This document shows positions 43,147-50,203 of a stretch of DNA of 50,773 bases, one piece after another; position 1 is the stretch's first letter, and each line of letters opens with the position of its first letter. Both the position numbers and the translations under genes were made by a program. Origin of the DNA: Paracoccus alkenifer (GTDB taxonomy: Bacteria > Pseudomonadota > Alphaproteobacteria > Rhodobacterales > Rhodobacteraceae); assembly GCF_900108405.1 (NCBI RefSeq), contig NZ_FNXG01000008.1, positions 1 through 50,773 on the forward strand, read 5' to 3'. A model generated the notes under the pieces. That model was not told where the DNA came from and did no database searches. It worked only from the letters and a program-made list of their open reading frames with translations.

Positions 43147-43956
43147 ATGACGAAACCCCTGCTTGGCAAGACCGCGATCGTCACCGGCGCCGCCCGCGGC
43201 ATCGGCCGCGCCTATGCGCTGCGACTGGCGCGGCTGGGCGCGAATGTGGTTGTGGCCGATCTCAACATGCAGGGCGCGGCCCGCATCGGCGAGGAACTGA
43301 CCGCCGAAACCGTCATGGCCGAGGTCGAGGCGCTGGGTTCCCGGGCGCTGGGGGTCGAGGGCGACCTGCGCGACCCTGGCACCGTCGAGCGACTGTTTTC
43401 GGAAACGGTCGCGGCGTTCGGCGGCGTCGATATTCTGGTCAACAATGCCGGGGCCGGCGTTTACCGTGACGCCAGCCCGTTTCCAAGCCTGACCAGCCAG
43501 GCGGGTTTCGACTTTCTGCTCGACGTCAACCTGCGGTCCTGCGTGATGTGCTGTCAGGCAGCCGCGCCGCTGATGGCGGAAAAAGGGACGGGAGTGATCG
43601 TAAACATCTCGTCCCAGACTTCGCTTGAGCCGCTGAAGGGCGGGGCGATGGCGGTCTATGGCGCGGCCAAGTCGGCGGTGAACACCTATACCCGCAATCT
43701 TGCTGCCGAACTGGGGCCGAAGGGCATAAGGGTCAACGCCATTGCGCCCGGAATTACCCTGACCGCGCGGTTGCAGAAGCTTGATCCCGAAAACGGCGTC
43801 GGCACCCCCGAACAGCTTGAGGCCATTGCCCTGCGCCGCTTTGCCACCTCCGAGGACATGGCGAATGTGCTGGAGTTTCTGGTCGGCGACCTGTCCGGCT
43901 ATGTGACCGGACAGGTGATTTCGGTCTGCGGTGGCGCGGTGCTGACGCCCAGCTAG
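43147..43956 (+). CDS. SDR 3-hydroxyacyl-CoA dehydrogenase-like
   Basis: A 269-residue SDR with TGAARGIGRAYALRLA, VVADLN (Asp, NAD type), NNAGAGV, NISSQTSLEPLKG, then YGAAK (Ser-Tyr-Lys) and YVTGQVISVCGG. ACGGAGGATGCA precedes the ATG. It probably oxidises the hydroxyacyl-CoA made by the hydratase encoded 12 bases upstream. Its TAG stop shares a CTAG tetranucleotide with the stop of the convergent VOC gene. Confidence 0.89.
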   Translation: MTKPLLGKTAIVTGAARGIGRAYALRLARLGANVVVADLNMQGAARIGEELTAETVMAEVEALGSRALGVEGDLRDPGTVERLFSETVAAFGGVDILVNNAGAGVYRDASPFPSLTSQAGFDFLLDVNLRSCVMCCQAAAPLMAEKGTGVIVNISSQTSLEPLKGGAMAVYGAAKSAVNTYTRNLAAELGPKGIRVNAIAPGITLTARLQKLDPENGVGTPEQLEAIALRRFATSEDMANVLEFLVGDLSGYVTGQVISVCGGAVLTPS

Positions 43957-44363
43957 CCGTGTGTGCCGCGTACGAAGGCCGCGACCTGCCCCTTGGGGCA
44001 AAGCTCGATGATGGTGCCATGCCCGCCGCCCTTGGTGATCCAGCCGCGGCGCAGCGGCAGGTTGTCGGTCGGCGGCTGGTCGTAAACCTTGAGGCCGCGG
44101 GCACGGTATTGCGCGATGGCGGCATCCAGATCCTCGACCTCCAGCGCCACGACGACATCGCCGTGCTGCAACTCGGTCTTGCCTGATGCCTCTACCAGTT
44201 CGATGATCGCGCCGTCGGGGCTGTCAAAGAACGCCAACCGCAGCCCCAGTTCCGGGATCTCGCGGATGATCGGCCGTCCCAGCCCCAGCGTCTTGCCGTA
44301 GAAATCCATCGCGGGCTCCAATGCGCGCACCGCGATACCAATGTGGTCCAGAACTGGCGTCAT
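43953..44363 (-). CDS. VOC-family protein, methylmalonyl-CoA epimerase-like
   Basis: A 136-residue vicinal-oxygen-chelate protein with two repeats: VLDHIGIAVRALEPAMDFY (metal His), then AIIELVEASG, and a second half ending GGGHGTIIELCPKG (metal Glu). The arrangement resembles methylmalonyl-CoA epimerase. It could epimerise a 2-methylmalonyl- or other 2-branched CoA thioester, complementing the racemase. AGGGAACAGCCG precedes the ATG. A perfect copy of the shared palindrome lies 33 bases upstream. It is convergent and overlapping with the SDR gene. Confidence 0.83.
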   Translation of the reverse strand: MTPVLDHIGIAVRALEPAMDFYGKTLGLGRPIIREIPELGLRLAFFDSPDGAIIELVEASGKTELQHGDVVVALEVEDLDAAIAQYRARGLKVYDQPPTDNLPLRRGWITKGGGHGTIIELCPKGQVAAFVRGTHG

Positions 44364-44395
44364 CGGCTGTTCCCTATTAGATAATCATATTGATT

Positions 44396-44409
44396 ATATG
44401 CAAGCATAT
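44396..44409. promoter_or_regulatory. shared palindrome, perfect copy, before the VOC gene
   Basis: ATATGC-AA-GCATAT is a perfect 6+2+6 inverted repeat 33 bases upstream of the VOC start. It is embedded in AT-rich sequence (44376-44410) that probably contains the promoter. Confidence 0.7.
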
Positions 44410-44511
44410 GTCGTTGGGCTGATTCTGGCAACGCGTTCCGCTGCCAGCTGCAAAAGATGGCAAAGCCGGAAAATAACCATTGCACAGGACGTCCCGCCCT
44501 ATAGTGTGTAA

Positions 44512-44524
44512 GCATATGATATGC
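44512..44524. promoter_or_regulatory. shared palindrome, perfect copy, before the PECR-like SDR
   Basis: GCATAT-G-ATATGC is a perfect 6+1+6 inverted repeat starting 7 bases after a TATAGT (44500-44505) that could be a -10 element. Its reverse complement shares TGCATATCATATGCTT with the site at 45615. Confidence 0.7.
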
Positions 44525-44647
44525 ACGGGCTGCATTTAGGAGGGGGCGCCACCAAAGCGACCGCAGCCAGTGCTATTCCGTTCCAGCCACGTCAGGGGAA
44601 TGACACCAGGCCGGCCTTGCGCCCGCCGCAACACCAGCGAGATGCGA

Positions 44648-45520
44648 ATGTCCTATAACTCAGTCTATGCTCCGGGCCTGTTCAAAGGCCAGACCATCAT
44701 TGTCACCGGCGGCGGCAGCGGCATTGGACGCTGCACCGCGCACGAACTGGCGCATCTGGGCGCGCAGGTTGTCATCGTCGGCCGCAACCCCGACAAGCTG
44801 GAAACTGTCCGTCGAGAGATCACCGAGGACGGCGGCAAGGTTCACACCGCTACCTGCGACATCCGCGACGAAGCTCAGGTCATCGGCGTAATCGACGAAA
44901 CGCTCGAACGTTTCGGCGCCATCAACGCGCTGGTCAATAACGCCGGCGGGCAATACCGGGCCGAGCTCAAGACCATCTCGACCAAAGGGTTCGAGGCGGT
45001 GGTGCGCAACAATCTGACCGGCGGCTTCATTTTCATGCGGGAAATCTACAATCGCTGGATGGACGCTAACGGCGGCGCAATCGTCAACATCATCGCCGAC
45101 ATCTGGAATGGCTGGCCGGAAATGGGACATTCCGGCGCCTCGCGCGGTGGGATGTGGACGTTGACCGAAACCGCTGCCTGCGAATGGGCGCATTCGGGGG
45201 TTCGGGTGAATGCAGTCGCGCCCGGTGGGATCGCGTCCTCGGGCTTTGACCAATACACCCCAGAGATCACCGAGCGCATCCTAGCCTATCCGGCGCAGGT
45301 GCCGCTGCCACGTTATGGCACCGAATCGGAAATTTCGGCCGCGATCACCTATCTGTTGTCCCCTGCGGCGGCCTATGTGACCGGCAGTTGCCTGCGCGTC
45401 GACGGTGGTGCGCCCAATCGCCGGCAGACCTGGACCCAGAATTATCCGGCAACCAACATCCCGGAATACAACGGCTTCCACCGTGCGGTGGAGCCAGAAA
45501 TCCTTAAAAATCGGGGTTGA
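44648..45520 (+). CDS. trans-2-enoyl-CoA reductase-like SDR (PECR type)
   Basis: 290 residues from ATG 44648 (MSYNSVYAPGLF); an ATG at 44642 or a GTG at 44570 are alternatives. It has TGGGSGIGRCTAHELA, NNAGGQYRAELKTIS, the unusual catalytic region GWPEMGHSGASRGGMW, CEWAHSGVRVNAVAPGG and YVTGSCLRVDGG. The HSGAxRxG segment and the loss of YxxxK match peroxisomal trans-2-enoyl-CoA reductase (PECR), related to dienoyl-CoA reductases. It would reduce an enoyl-CoA double bond with NADPH. The strongest ribosome-site-like sequence (44538-44546) is over 90 bases upstream, so the true start is uncertain. Confidence 0.82.
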   Translation: MSYNSVYAPGLFKGQTIIVTGGGSGIGRCTAHELAHLGAQVVIVGRNPDKLETVRREITEDGGKVHTATCDIRDEAQVIGVIDETLERFGAINALVNNAGGQYRAELKTISTKGFEAVVRNNLTGGFIFMREIYNRWMDANGGAIVNIIADIWNGWPEMGHSGASRGGMWTLTETAACEWAHSGVRVNAVAPGGIASSGFDQYTPEITERILAYPAQVPLPRYGTESEISAAITYLLSPAAAYVTGSCLRVDGGAPNRRQTWTQNYPATNIPEYNGFHRAVEPEILKNRG

Positions 45521-45614
45521 GTTCCCCCGACCGTAGCTTCAGCAGGGGCGCCGCCTTTCCGGGGTCCTTGCGCCTCGCGCAGGCCGCTTTGGGGGTGGCA
45601 CTATATAAAACAAT

Positions 45615-45627
45615 GCATATCATATGC
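45615..45627. promoter_or_regulatory. shared palindrome, perfect copy, before the second dctP
   Basis: GCATAT-C-ATATGC is a perfect 6+1+6 repeat, 57 bases before the dctP start and 6 bases after TATAAA (45604-45609). This is the same geometry relative to a -10-like box as at 44512, consistent with repression at the transcription start. Confidence 0.72.
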
Positions 45628-45683
45628 TTGTGAATGGTATGGGGCAATCCTGGCTGCCATCCACGATCCTGGGGAGGAGAAAC

Positions 45684-46730
45684 ATGACATTTATTTCTAG
45701 AAAACTGCTGTCAGGCGTTCTGCTGGCGGCCATGGCATCAATGCCGCTCGCCACGCCGGCACAGGCTGAATCGGTGACGCTGCGCTATTCGCAATGGCTG
45801 CCCGCGACTTATCCGTTGCAGGTTGAAATCATTGATCCGTGGTTTGAAGAAATCGCGCGGGTGACCGAAGGTCGGGTGAAGATCGTCGCAACCCCAAAAG
45901 TGGTTGGCACGGTAGCCGGGCAATACGATGTGCTGGTCGACGGGCTTGCCGATGTGGCGCTGGTGGTGCCCGGATACACGCCGGGACGGTTCCCGCTGAC
46001 CGAAGGGCTGGAGTTGCCCTTCCTGGGCGACGATCCGCGCATTTCGATGCCGGTCAGCTACCGCGCTTATGAAACCTATCTTGAACCGAGCGGAATCTTC
46101 AAGGAAATCGTGCCGCTGGCCGTGTTCACCGGCAACCCGGCCCATATTGCCTTGCGTTCCGGCGAGGTGACGGCGCTGCCCGATCTGGCGGGAAAAAAGC
46201 TACGCAGCCCACAGCAGGCAGCGTCGGCCTCGATAGATCTGCTGGACGCCGTCCCGGTGTCGAAGCCGATGTCCGAGGTCTATGAACTTGCCTCGAGCGG
46301 GGCGATCGACGGCGGGATTATACCTCCCGACACGCTGCTGGGGTTCAAACTGGCCGGCACGATGAAGGAATATCTGCTGGTGCCCGGCGGCATTGTGAAC
46401 ACGGTCAACATGCTGGCGTTCAGCCACGAGGCCTGGGACCGAATCTCGCCCGAGGACCAGGCGGCAATCCGTGAGGTGTCCGGGCTGCCCCTGGTCACGC
46501 AGATGGGCGAAATCTATGCCAGATCACTGGAAGAAGCGGTGGCGGCGATGCCGGATGAAGGGATGCGGGTGCAGACCCTGCCCGATAATGTCGTCGCCGA
46601 TCTCAAAGCGCGGCTGGAGCCGATCCGCACCGGGTGGTTCGAGGTGGCGCGCAAGCACGGGCTGGACGACCCCGAAGCGATGATCGACTTCTTTGAAACC
46701 GAATACGCGGCCGGCAAGGCAGCACAGTAA
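45684..46730 (+). CDS. dctP: TRAP transporter substrate-binding protein DctP, copy 2
   Basis: A 348-residue periplasmic receptor. A signal peptide ends at TPAQA; then come LRYSQWLPATYPLQ, RVTEGRVKIVATPKVVG, GYTPGRFPLTEGLELPF and PVSKPMSEVYELASSGAIDG. It is clearly paralogous to the protein at 38165. GGGGAGGAGAAAC precedes ATG 45684. It stands alone between its own operator and terminator. Both receptors could feed the single DctQM pair at the left end or another one outside the window. Confidence 0.94.
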   Translation: MTFISRKLLSGVLLAAMASMPLATPAQAESVTLRYSQWLPATYPLQVEIIDPWFEEIARVTEGRVKIVATPKVVGTVAGQYDVLVDGLADVALVVPGYTPGRFPLTEGLELPFLGDDPRISMPVSYRAYETYLEPSGIFKEIVPLAVFTGNPAHIALRSGEVTALPDLAGKKLRSPQQAASASIDLLDAVPVSKPMSEVYELASSGAIDGGIIPPDTLLGFKLAGTMKEYLLVPGGIVNTVNMLAFSHEAWDRISPEDQAAIREVSGLPLVTQMGEIYARSLEEAVAAMPDEGMRVQTLPDNVVADLKARLEPIRTGWFEVARKHGLDDPEAMIDFFETEYAAGKAAQ

Positions 46731-46749
46731 CGGGGCCTTCTTACTGGTC

Positions 46750-46781
46750 AGGGTGCCCGGGCCGCGGGGTCCGGGCACCCT
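46750..46781 (+). terminator. intrinsic terminator after the second dctP
   Basis: A perfect 11-bp stem AGGGTGCCCGG / CCGGGCACCCT with a 10-base loop, followed by TTCTCTT, 19 bases after the dctP stop. Confidence 0.82.
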
Positions 46782-46833
46782 TTCTCTTGTCCCCGGGGTC
46801 GGCGCGGCGAAGGCGCCGATCCCAGCTGGTTTC

Positions 46834-47991
46834 TTACTGCCGATCGTGTTCTGCCTTCATGGCGCGGGCGATGATCGTCTTCATGATCTCGATCGAGCCA
46901 CCGGCGATCTTGGTGATGCGCGCATCGGCATAGGCGCGGCAGATCGGGTATTCCCACATGTAACCCCAGCCGCCGAACAGTTGCAGGCACTCGTCGGCCG
47001 CCTTGCAGTGCAGTTCGGTGGTATACATCTTGGCCATGGCCGCATCCACCGGGTCCAGCTTGCCCTGCATGAACAACTCGATGCATTTGTCGGTGAACAC
47101 TCGGGCCAGCGTCGCCTGAGTCTTGAGTTCGGCCAGCTTGAACTGGGTGTTCTGGAAATCGAAGATCGTCTTGCCGAAGGCCTCGCGCTGGGTAGTGTAG
47201 TCCAGCGTCCATTCGATGATCGTCTCGGCCACGGTGGCCGACCGGATCGCCTGGGCCAGCCGTTCCTGGCTGAGCTTGGTCATCATCAGGGCAAAGCCCT
47301 CGCCCTCTCCCCCCAGCATGTTCGCGGCGGGAACGCGCACGTTGTCGAAGAAAAGTTCCGAGGTGTCCTGCGCGTGCATCCCAAGCTTTTCAAGGTTGCG
47401 CCCGCGGCGAAAGCCCTCGCGGTCGCCCTCGATCAGGAACAGGGTGACGCCCTTGGCGCCCGCGTCGCGGTCGGTCTTGGTGGCGCAGACCAGCACATCG
47501 GCGCTTTGCCCGTTCGATATGAACACCTTTTGCCCGTTGATGACGAAATCATCGCCGTCGCGGGTGGCGCGGGTGCGGATCGCCTTGAGGTCGGAACCGG
47601 CGTGGGGTTCGGTCATGCCAAGCGCGCCGATCCATTCACCGGTGACCATCTTGGGCAGAAACTTGCGCTTCTGCTCTTCGGTCCCGAAAGACATGATATA
47701 GGTTGCGACCAGATCGGTGTGGATCAGAAAGCCGGGACCAGAGGCGCCGGCGCGCCACAATTCCTCAAACACCACCACGTCGAACAGGTAATCAAGGCCC
47801 AGCCCGCCGTATTCCTCGGGGACGGTGCAGCACAGAAGGCCCTGTTCGCCCGCTTTCAGCCACAATTCACGGGGGACAACGCCGTCCTTTTCCCATTGCG
47901 CGTGATAGGGCGTGATTTCTTTTTCTACAAAGCGCCGGACGGTGGCCCGGAAAAGTTCGTGCTCTTCGTTGAACAGGCTGCGTTCGATCAT
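46834..47991 (-). CDS. acyl-CoA dehydrogenase (LCAD-like)
   Basis: The protein is 385 residues. It shows TVPEEYGGLGLDY, GMTEPHAGSDLKAIRTRA, NGQKVFISNGQSAD, REAFGKTIFDFQ and the C-terminal KIAGGSIEIMKTIIAR. The C-terminal Glu position is Gly; the Glu in SQERL (about residue 246) is the likely base, as in long-chain dehydrogenases. AAAGGAAACCAC precedes the ATG. It is the last gene of the minus-strand group with the CoA-transferase and BadI-like hydrolase, so it may dehydrogenate the ring-opened pimelyl-CoA-type dicarboxylic thioester. Confidence 0.92.
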   Translation of the reverse strand: MIERSLFNEEHELFRATVRRFVEKEITPYHAQWEKDGVVPRELWLKAGEQGLLCCTVPEEYGGLGLDYLFDVVVFEELWRAGASGPGFLIHTDLVATYIMSFGTEEQKRKFLPKMVTGEWIGALGMTEPHAGSDLKAIRTRATRDGDDFVINGQKVFISNGQSADVLVCATKTDRDAGAKGVTLFLIEGDREGFRRGRNLEKLGMHAQDTSELFFDNVRVPAANMLGGEGEGFALMMTKLSQERLAQAIRSATVAETIIEWTLDYTTQREAFGKTIFDFQNTQFKLAELKTQATLARVFTDKCIELFMQGKLDPVDAAMAKMYTTELHCKAADECLQLFGGWGYMWEYPICRAYADARITKIAGGSIEIMKTIIARAMKAEHDRQ

Positions 47992-48040
47992 GTGGTTTCC
48001 TTTCGTGTGGCAGGGGCCGCAAGGTCGGACATAGGGCGGA

Positions 48041-49246
48041 TCAGCCGTCCGCTAGCCGGTCTCGATGCTCTGGCGCGGCAATGGCAATCAGTCGTTCGCG
48101 GCGCTCGGTCGGGCTGGCGGCGCGCAGGTCGGCGATGCCGTATTCAGTGATGATCACATCGGTATCGAAGCGACCCAGCGAGACGGGACCATTCGCCCGG
48201 CCTGGGGAAACGATGCGACTGATCCTGCCGCCGGCGGCGGTCGCTGGCAGCACCACCAGACGCAGCCCCTGCAACCCGCGGGCGCCGGCCGCGAAATCCG
48301 ACGCCCCGCCGGGACCGGACACCGGCCCCTTGGGTGTCGCTTCCGCATAAGAATTTCCGGCCAGGTCCACCTCGATGGCGGAGTTGATGGTCACGAAACG
48401 CCCCGTCGTCGCCAGTTGGGCCAGATCATGCGTGACCGAGGGGGGGGCAAAGCGAAATTCCGGGCGGCCCACAGCGTCGTAAAGCCGGGCGCCGCCGATG
48501 GCGACTCCGGCGCGGATCGGGGCATCATTGCGCAGGGCCCCGGCGTCCAGCAGATCCAGCGTCGAATTGCCAATCAGCCCGGAATGGATGGATAGATTGC
48601 GGTGGCCGGTCAGCCCGCTCAGCACCGCTTCGGGGGCGCGGCCAAGCCCCGCCTGAATCGCCGCGCCCTCGGGGATCAGCCCGGCTGCCAGTGCGGCGAT
48701 GCGGGTGGATACCTCGTCGGTGCCCGGGTTCGACATCGGCAGCGGCGATTCGCCCTCGATCACCGCGTGCAGACGGTCATGGGGTATCGAGCGTCCCTGC
48801 GTCCGCGGCACCAGCGGATTGACATGCGCGATGATGCGCGGGATCTGCGGCCAGATATCAGCGATGAAATCGTTGACCGGACCAAGGCTGCACATGCCCT
48901 GCTCATCCGGGGGCGACACCATGACCAGCGCGACATCAGGCAGCAGGGCGCCCAGATGCAGCCGGATGTCGCGGTAGCAGAAAGGCAGGAAACGGACCTG
49001 CGCATCATGGCCCGCGAATTCGGGCATCATGAAATAGCTGTCGAACCGGCCCCCAGCCGCCAGCAGGCCGCCCAGCCGGTTCAGCCCGGGGACAAAGATC
49101 CCGGTAAAGGTCAGGCCGCGTAGATCCGCGGCCTCTAGCCCCTCGCGGATCAGCGCGCTTTCCCCCGAGCAGGCGTGAAGCCAGACCCGGGAACCGGCCG
49201 GAATATGGCCGGCAATGTCGTGCGAACCGATCCGCAAGGGTGCCAT
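48041..49246 (-). CDS. acetyl-CoA hydrolase/4-hydroxybutyrate CoA-transferase-family protein
   Basis: The protein is 401 residues. It has an N-terminal GSRVWLHACSGES, FVPGLNRLGG, PDEQGMCSLGP, the SIHSGLIGN segment and the catalytic Glu in FVTINSAIEVDLAGNSYAE, the position used for the gamma-glutamyl-CoA intermediate. It moves CoA between carboxylic acids, here possibly onto a dicarboxylic acid or from a product acyl-CoA. It starts 12 bases after the stop of the BadI-like gene, in the same transcript. Confidence 0.88.
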   Translation of the reverse strand: MAPLRIGSHDIAGHIPAGSRVWLHACSGESALIREGLEAADLRGLTFTGIFVPGLNRLGGLLAAGGRFDSYFMMPEFAGHDAQVRFLPFCYRDIRLHLGALLPDVALVMVSPPDEQGMCSLGPVNDFIADIWPQIPRIIAHVNPLVPRTQGRSIPHDRLHAVIEGESPLPMSNPGTDEVSTRIAALAAGLIPEGAAIQAGLGRAPEAVLSGLTGHRNLSIHSGLIGNSTLDLLDAGALRNDAPIRAGVAIGGARLYDAVGRPEFRFAPPSVTHDLAQLATTGRFVTINSAIEVDLAGNSYAEATPKGPVSGPGGASDFAAGARGLQGLRLVVLPATAAGGRISRIVSPGRANGPVSLGRFDTDVIITEYGIADLRAASPTERRERLIAIAAPEHRDRLADG

Positions 49247-49258
49247 GGCTGTTCCCGC

Positions 49259-50053
49259 TTATTCCAGGAACTTGTAAAAATCGGGCTTGCGCTTTTCATT
49301 GAAGGCATTGACGCCTTCCTGCGATTCCGGCGTTGCGTAATACAGCTTGACCGCGTGCAGGGCGAGGTTCGAAATCCCGCGGATCGAATCGCTGTCGGCG
49401 TTGAACGACCGCTTGAGGAAGGCCAGCGCCGTGGGCGAGCGTTCGGCCAGCGTGTCGGTCCACTTGGTGGTGGCCTCGTCCAGCTCGGCGGCCGGCACGA
49501 CCTTGTTGACCAGCCCCATGTCCGCCGCCTGCTGGGCGGTGTACACTTCGTTCAGATACCAGATTTCCTTGGCTTTCTTTTCGCCTACATGACGGGCCAG
49601 AAGCGCCGTGCCCCAGCCGCCGTCGAACGAGCCGACGCGGGGGCCGACCTGGCCGAACTTCGCGGTGTCAGAGGCGATGGTCAGGTCGCACAGCGTCGCC
49701 AGCACGTTGCCGCCGCCGATGGCAAAGCCGTTCACGCGGGCGATGATCGGCTTTGGCGTGTCGCGGATCAGGCCCTGCAACTCGTCGATGGGCAGGCCGA
49801 CGACGCCGCGGCCATCGTAGTTGCCGTCATGCGCCGACTGGTCGCCGCCGGTGCAGAACGCCTTGTCGCCAGCGCCTGTCAGGACGATCGAGGCCACGTC
49901 CTTGTCGTTGCCGGCCAGATGCAGCGCCTTGATGATTTCTTCAAGGGTCTGGCCGCGAAAGGCGTTATAGACCTTGGGGCGATTGATGATGATCCAGGCT
50001 GCGCGGCCGCGGACTTCGTAGATGATGTCCTCGAAAGCGGGTGCATTTGCCAT
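49259..50053 (-). CDS. badI: 2-ketocyclohexanecarboxyl-CoA hydrolase-like ring-opening enzyme (BadI-like)
   Basis: A 264-residue crotonase-family protein of the MenB/BadI branch: FEDIIYEVRGRAAWIIINRP, AFCTGGDQSAHDGNYDGRG, KPIIARVNGFAIGGGNVLAT and FGQVGPRVGSFDGGWGTALLA, ending with EKRKPDFYKFLE. TGGDQSxHDGNYDGRG and IGGGNVLAT agree with BadI of Rhodopseudomonas palustris as I recall it. BadI hydrolyses 2-oxocyclohexanecarboxyl-CoA to pimelyl-CoA (ring opening). DHNA-CoA synthase MenB is a close relative, but no menaquinone gene is nearby. GGAGGAAAGCCCAC precedes ATG 50051-50053; the frame to 50110 is an extension. Confidence 0.87.
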   Translation of the reverse strand: MANAPAFEDIIYEVRGRAAWIIINRPKVYNAFRGQTLEEIIKALHLAGNDKDVASIVLTGAGDKAFCTGGDQSAHDGNYDGRGVVGLPIDELQGLIRDTPKPIIARVNGFAIGGGNVLATLCDLTIASDTAKFGQVGPRVGSFDGGWGTALLARHVGEKKAKEIWYLNEVYTAQQAADMGLVNKVVPAAELDEATTKWTDTLAERSPTALAFLKRSFNADSDSIRGISNLALHAVKLYYATPESQEGVNAFNEKRKPDFYKFLE

Positions 50054-50121
50054 GTGGGCTTTCCTCCGATGATGTAGCGGCGAGGTAATTGCAGCCAGGC
50101 TGTGCCACAATAATCGTTCGC

Positions 50122-50136
50122 ACTGATACTGTCAGT
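50122..50136. promoter_or_regulatory. short dyad upstream of the badI-like gene
   Basis: ACTGA-TACTG-TCAGT is a 5-bp inverted repeat about 70 bases before the BadI-like start, followed by AT-rich sequence. It does not match the ATATGC palindrome, so this unit may be controlled differently. Confidence 0.3.
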
Positions 50137-50161
50137 ATGTATATTTATTTCGACGTTCGCC

Positions 50162-50195
50162 ACGGCAAAAAACCGGGTCAGAGGTGTTTTGCCGT
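50162..50195 (-). terminator. hairpin terminator after etfA
   Basis: ACGGCAAAA / TTTTGCCGT, a perfect 9-bp stem with a 16-base loop and A/T-rich inner arms, begins 8 bases beyond the etfA stop. It separates the ETF operon from the BadI-like unit. Confidence 0.65.
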
Positions 50196-50203
50196 AGCGT
50201 TGT

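Noticed and set aside
42025..44001. 658-residue open frame on the minus strand
   Set aside because: It lies antisense to the racemase/hydratase/SDR genes, is rich in Arg/Gln/His low-complexity sequence, has no family motif and is an effect of high GC.
45596..45612. sigma-54-like promoter (TGGCAC followed by AT-rich sequence)
   Set aside because: There is no TTGCA element at the required spacing, and a -10-like TATAAA next to the operator explains the region better.
49259..50053. menaquinone synthesis MenB
   Set aside because: No other men gene is nearby, and the family-specific strings and neighbours fit BadI better.
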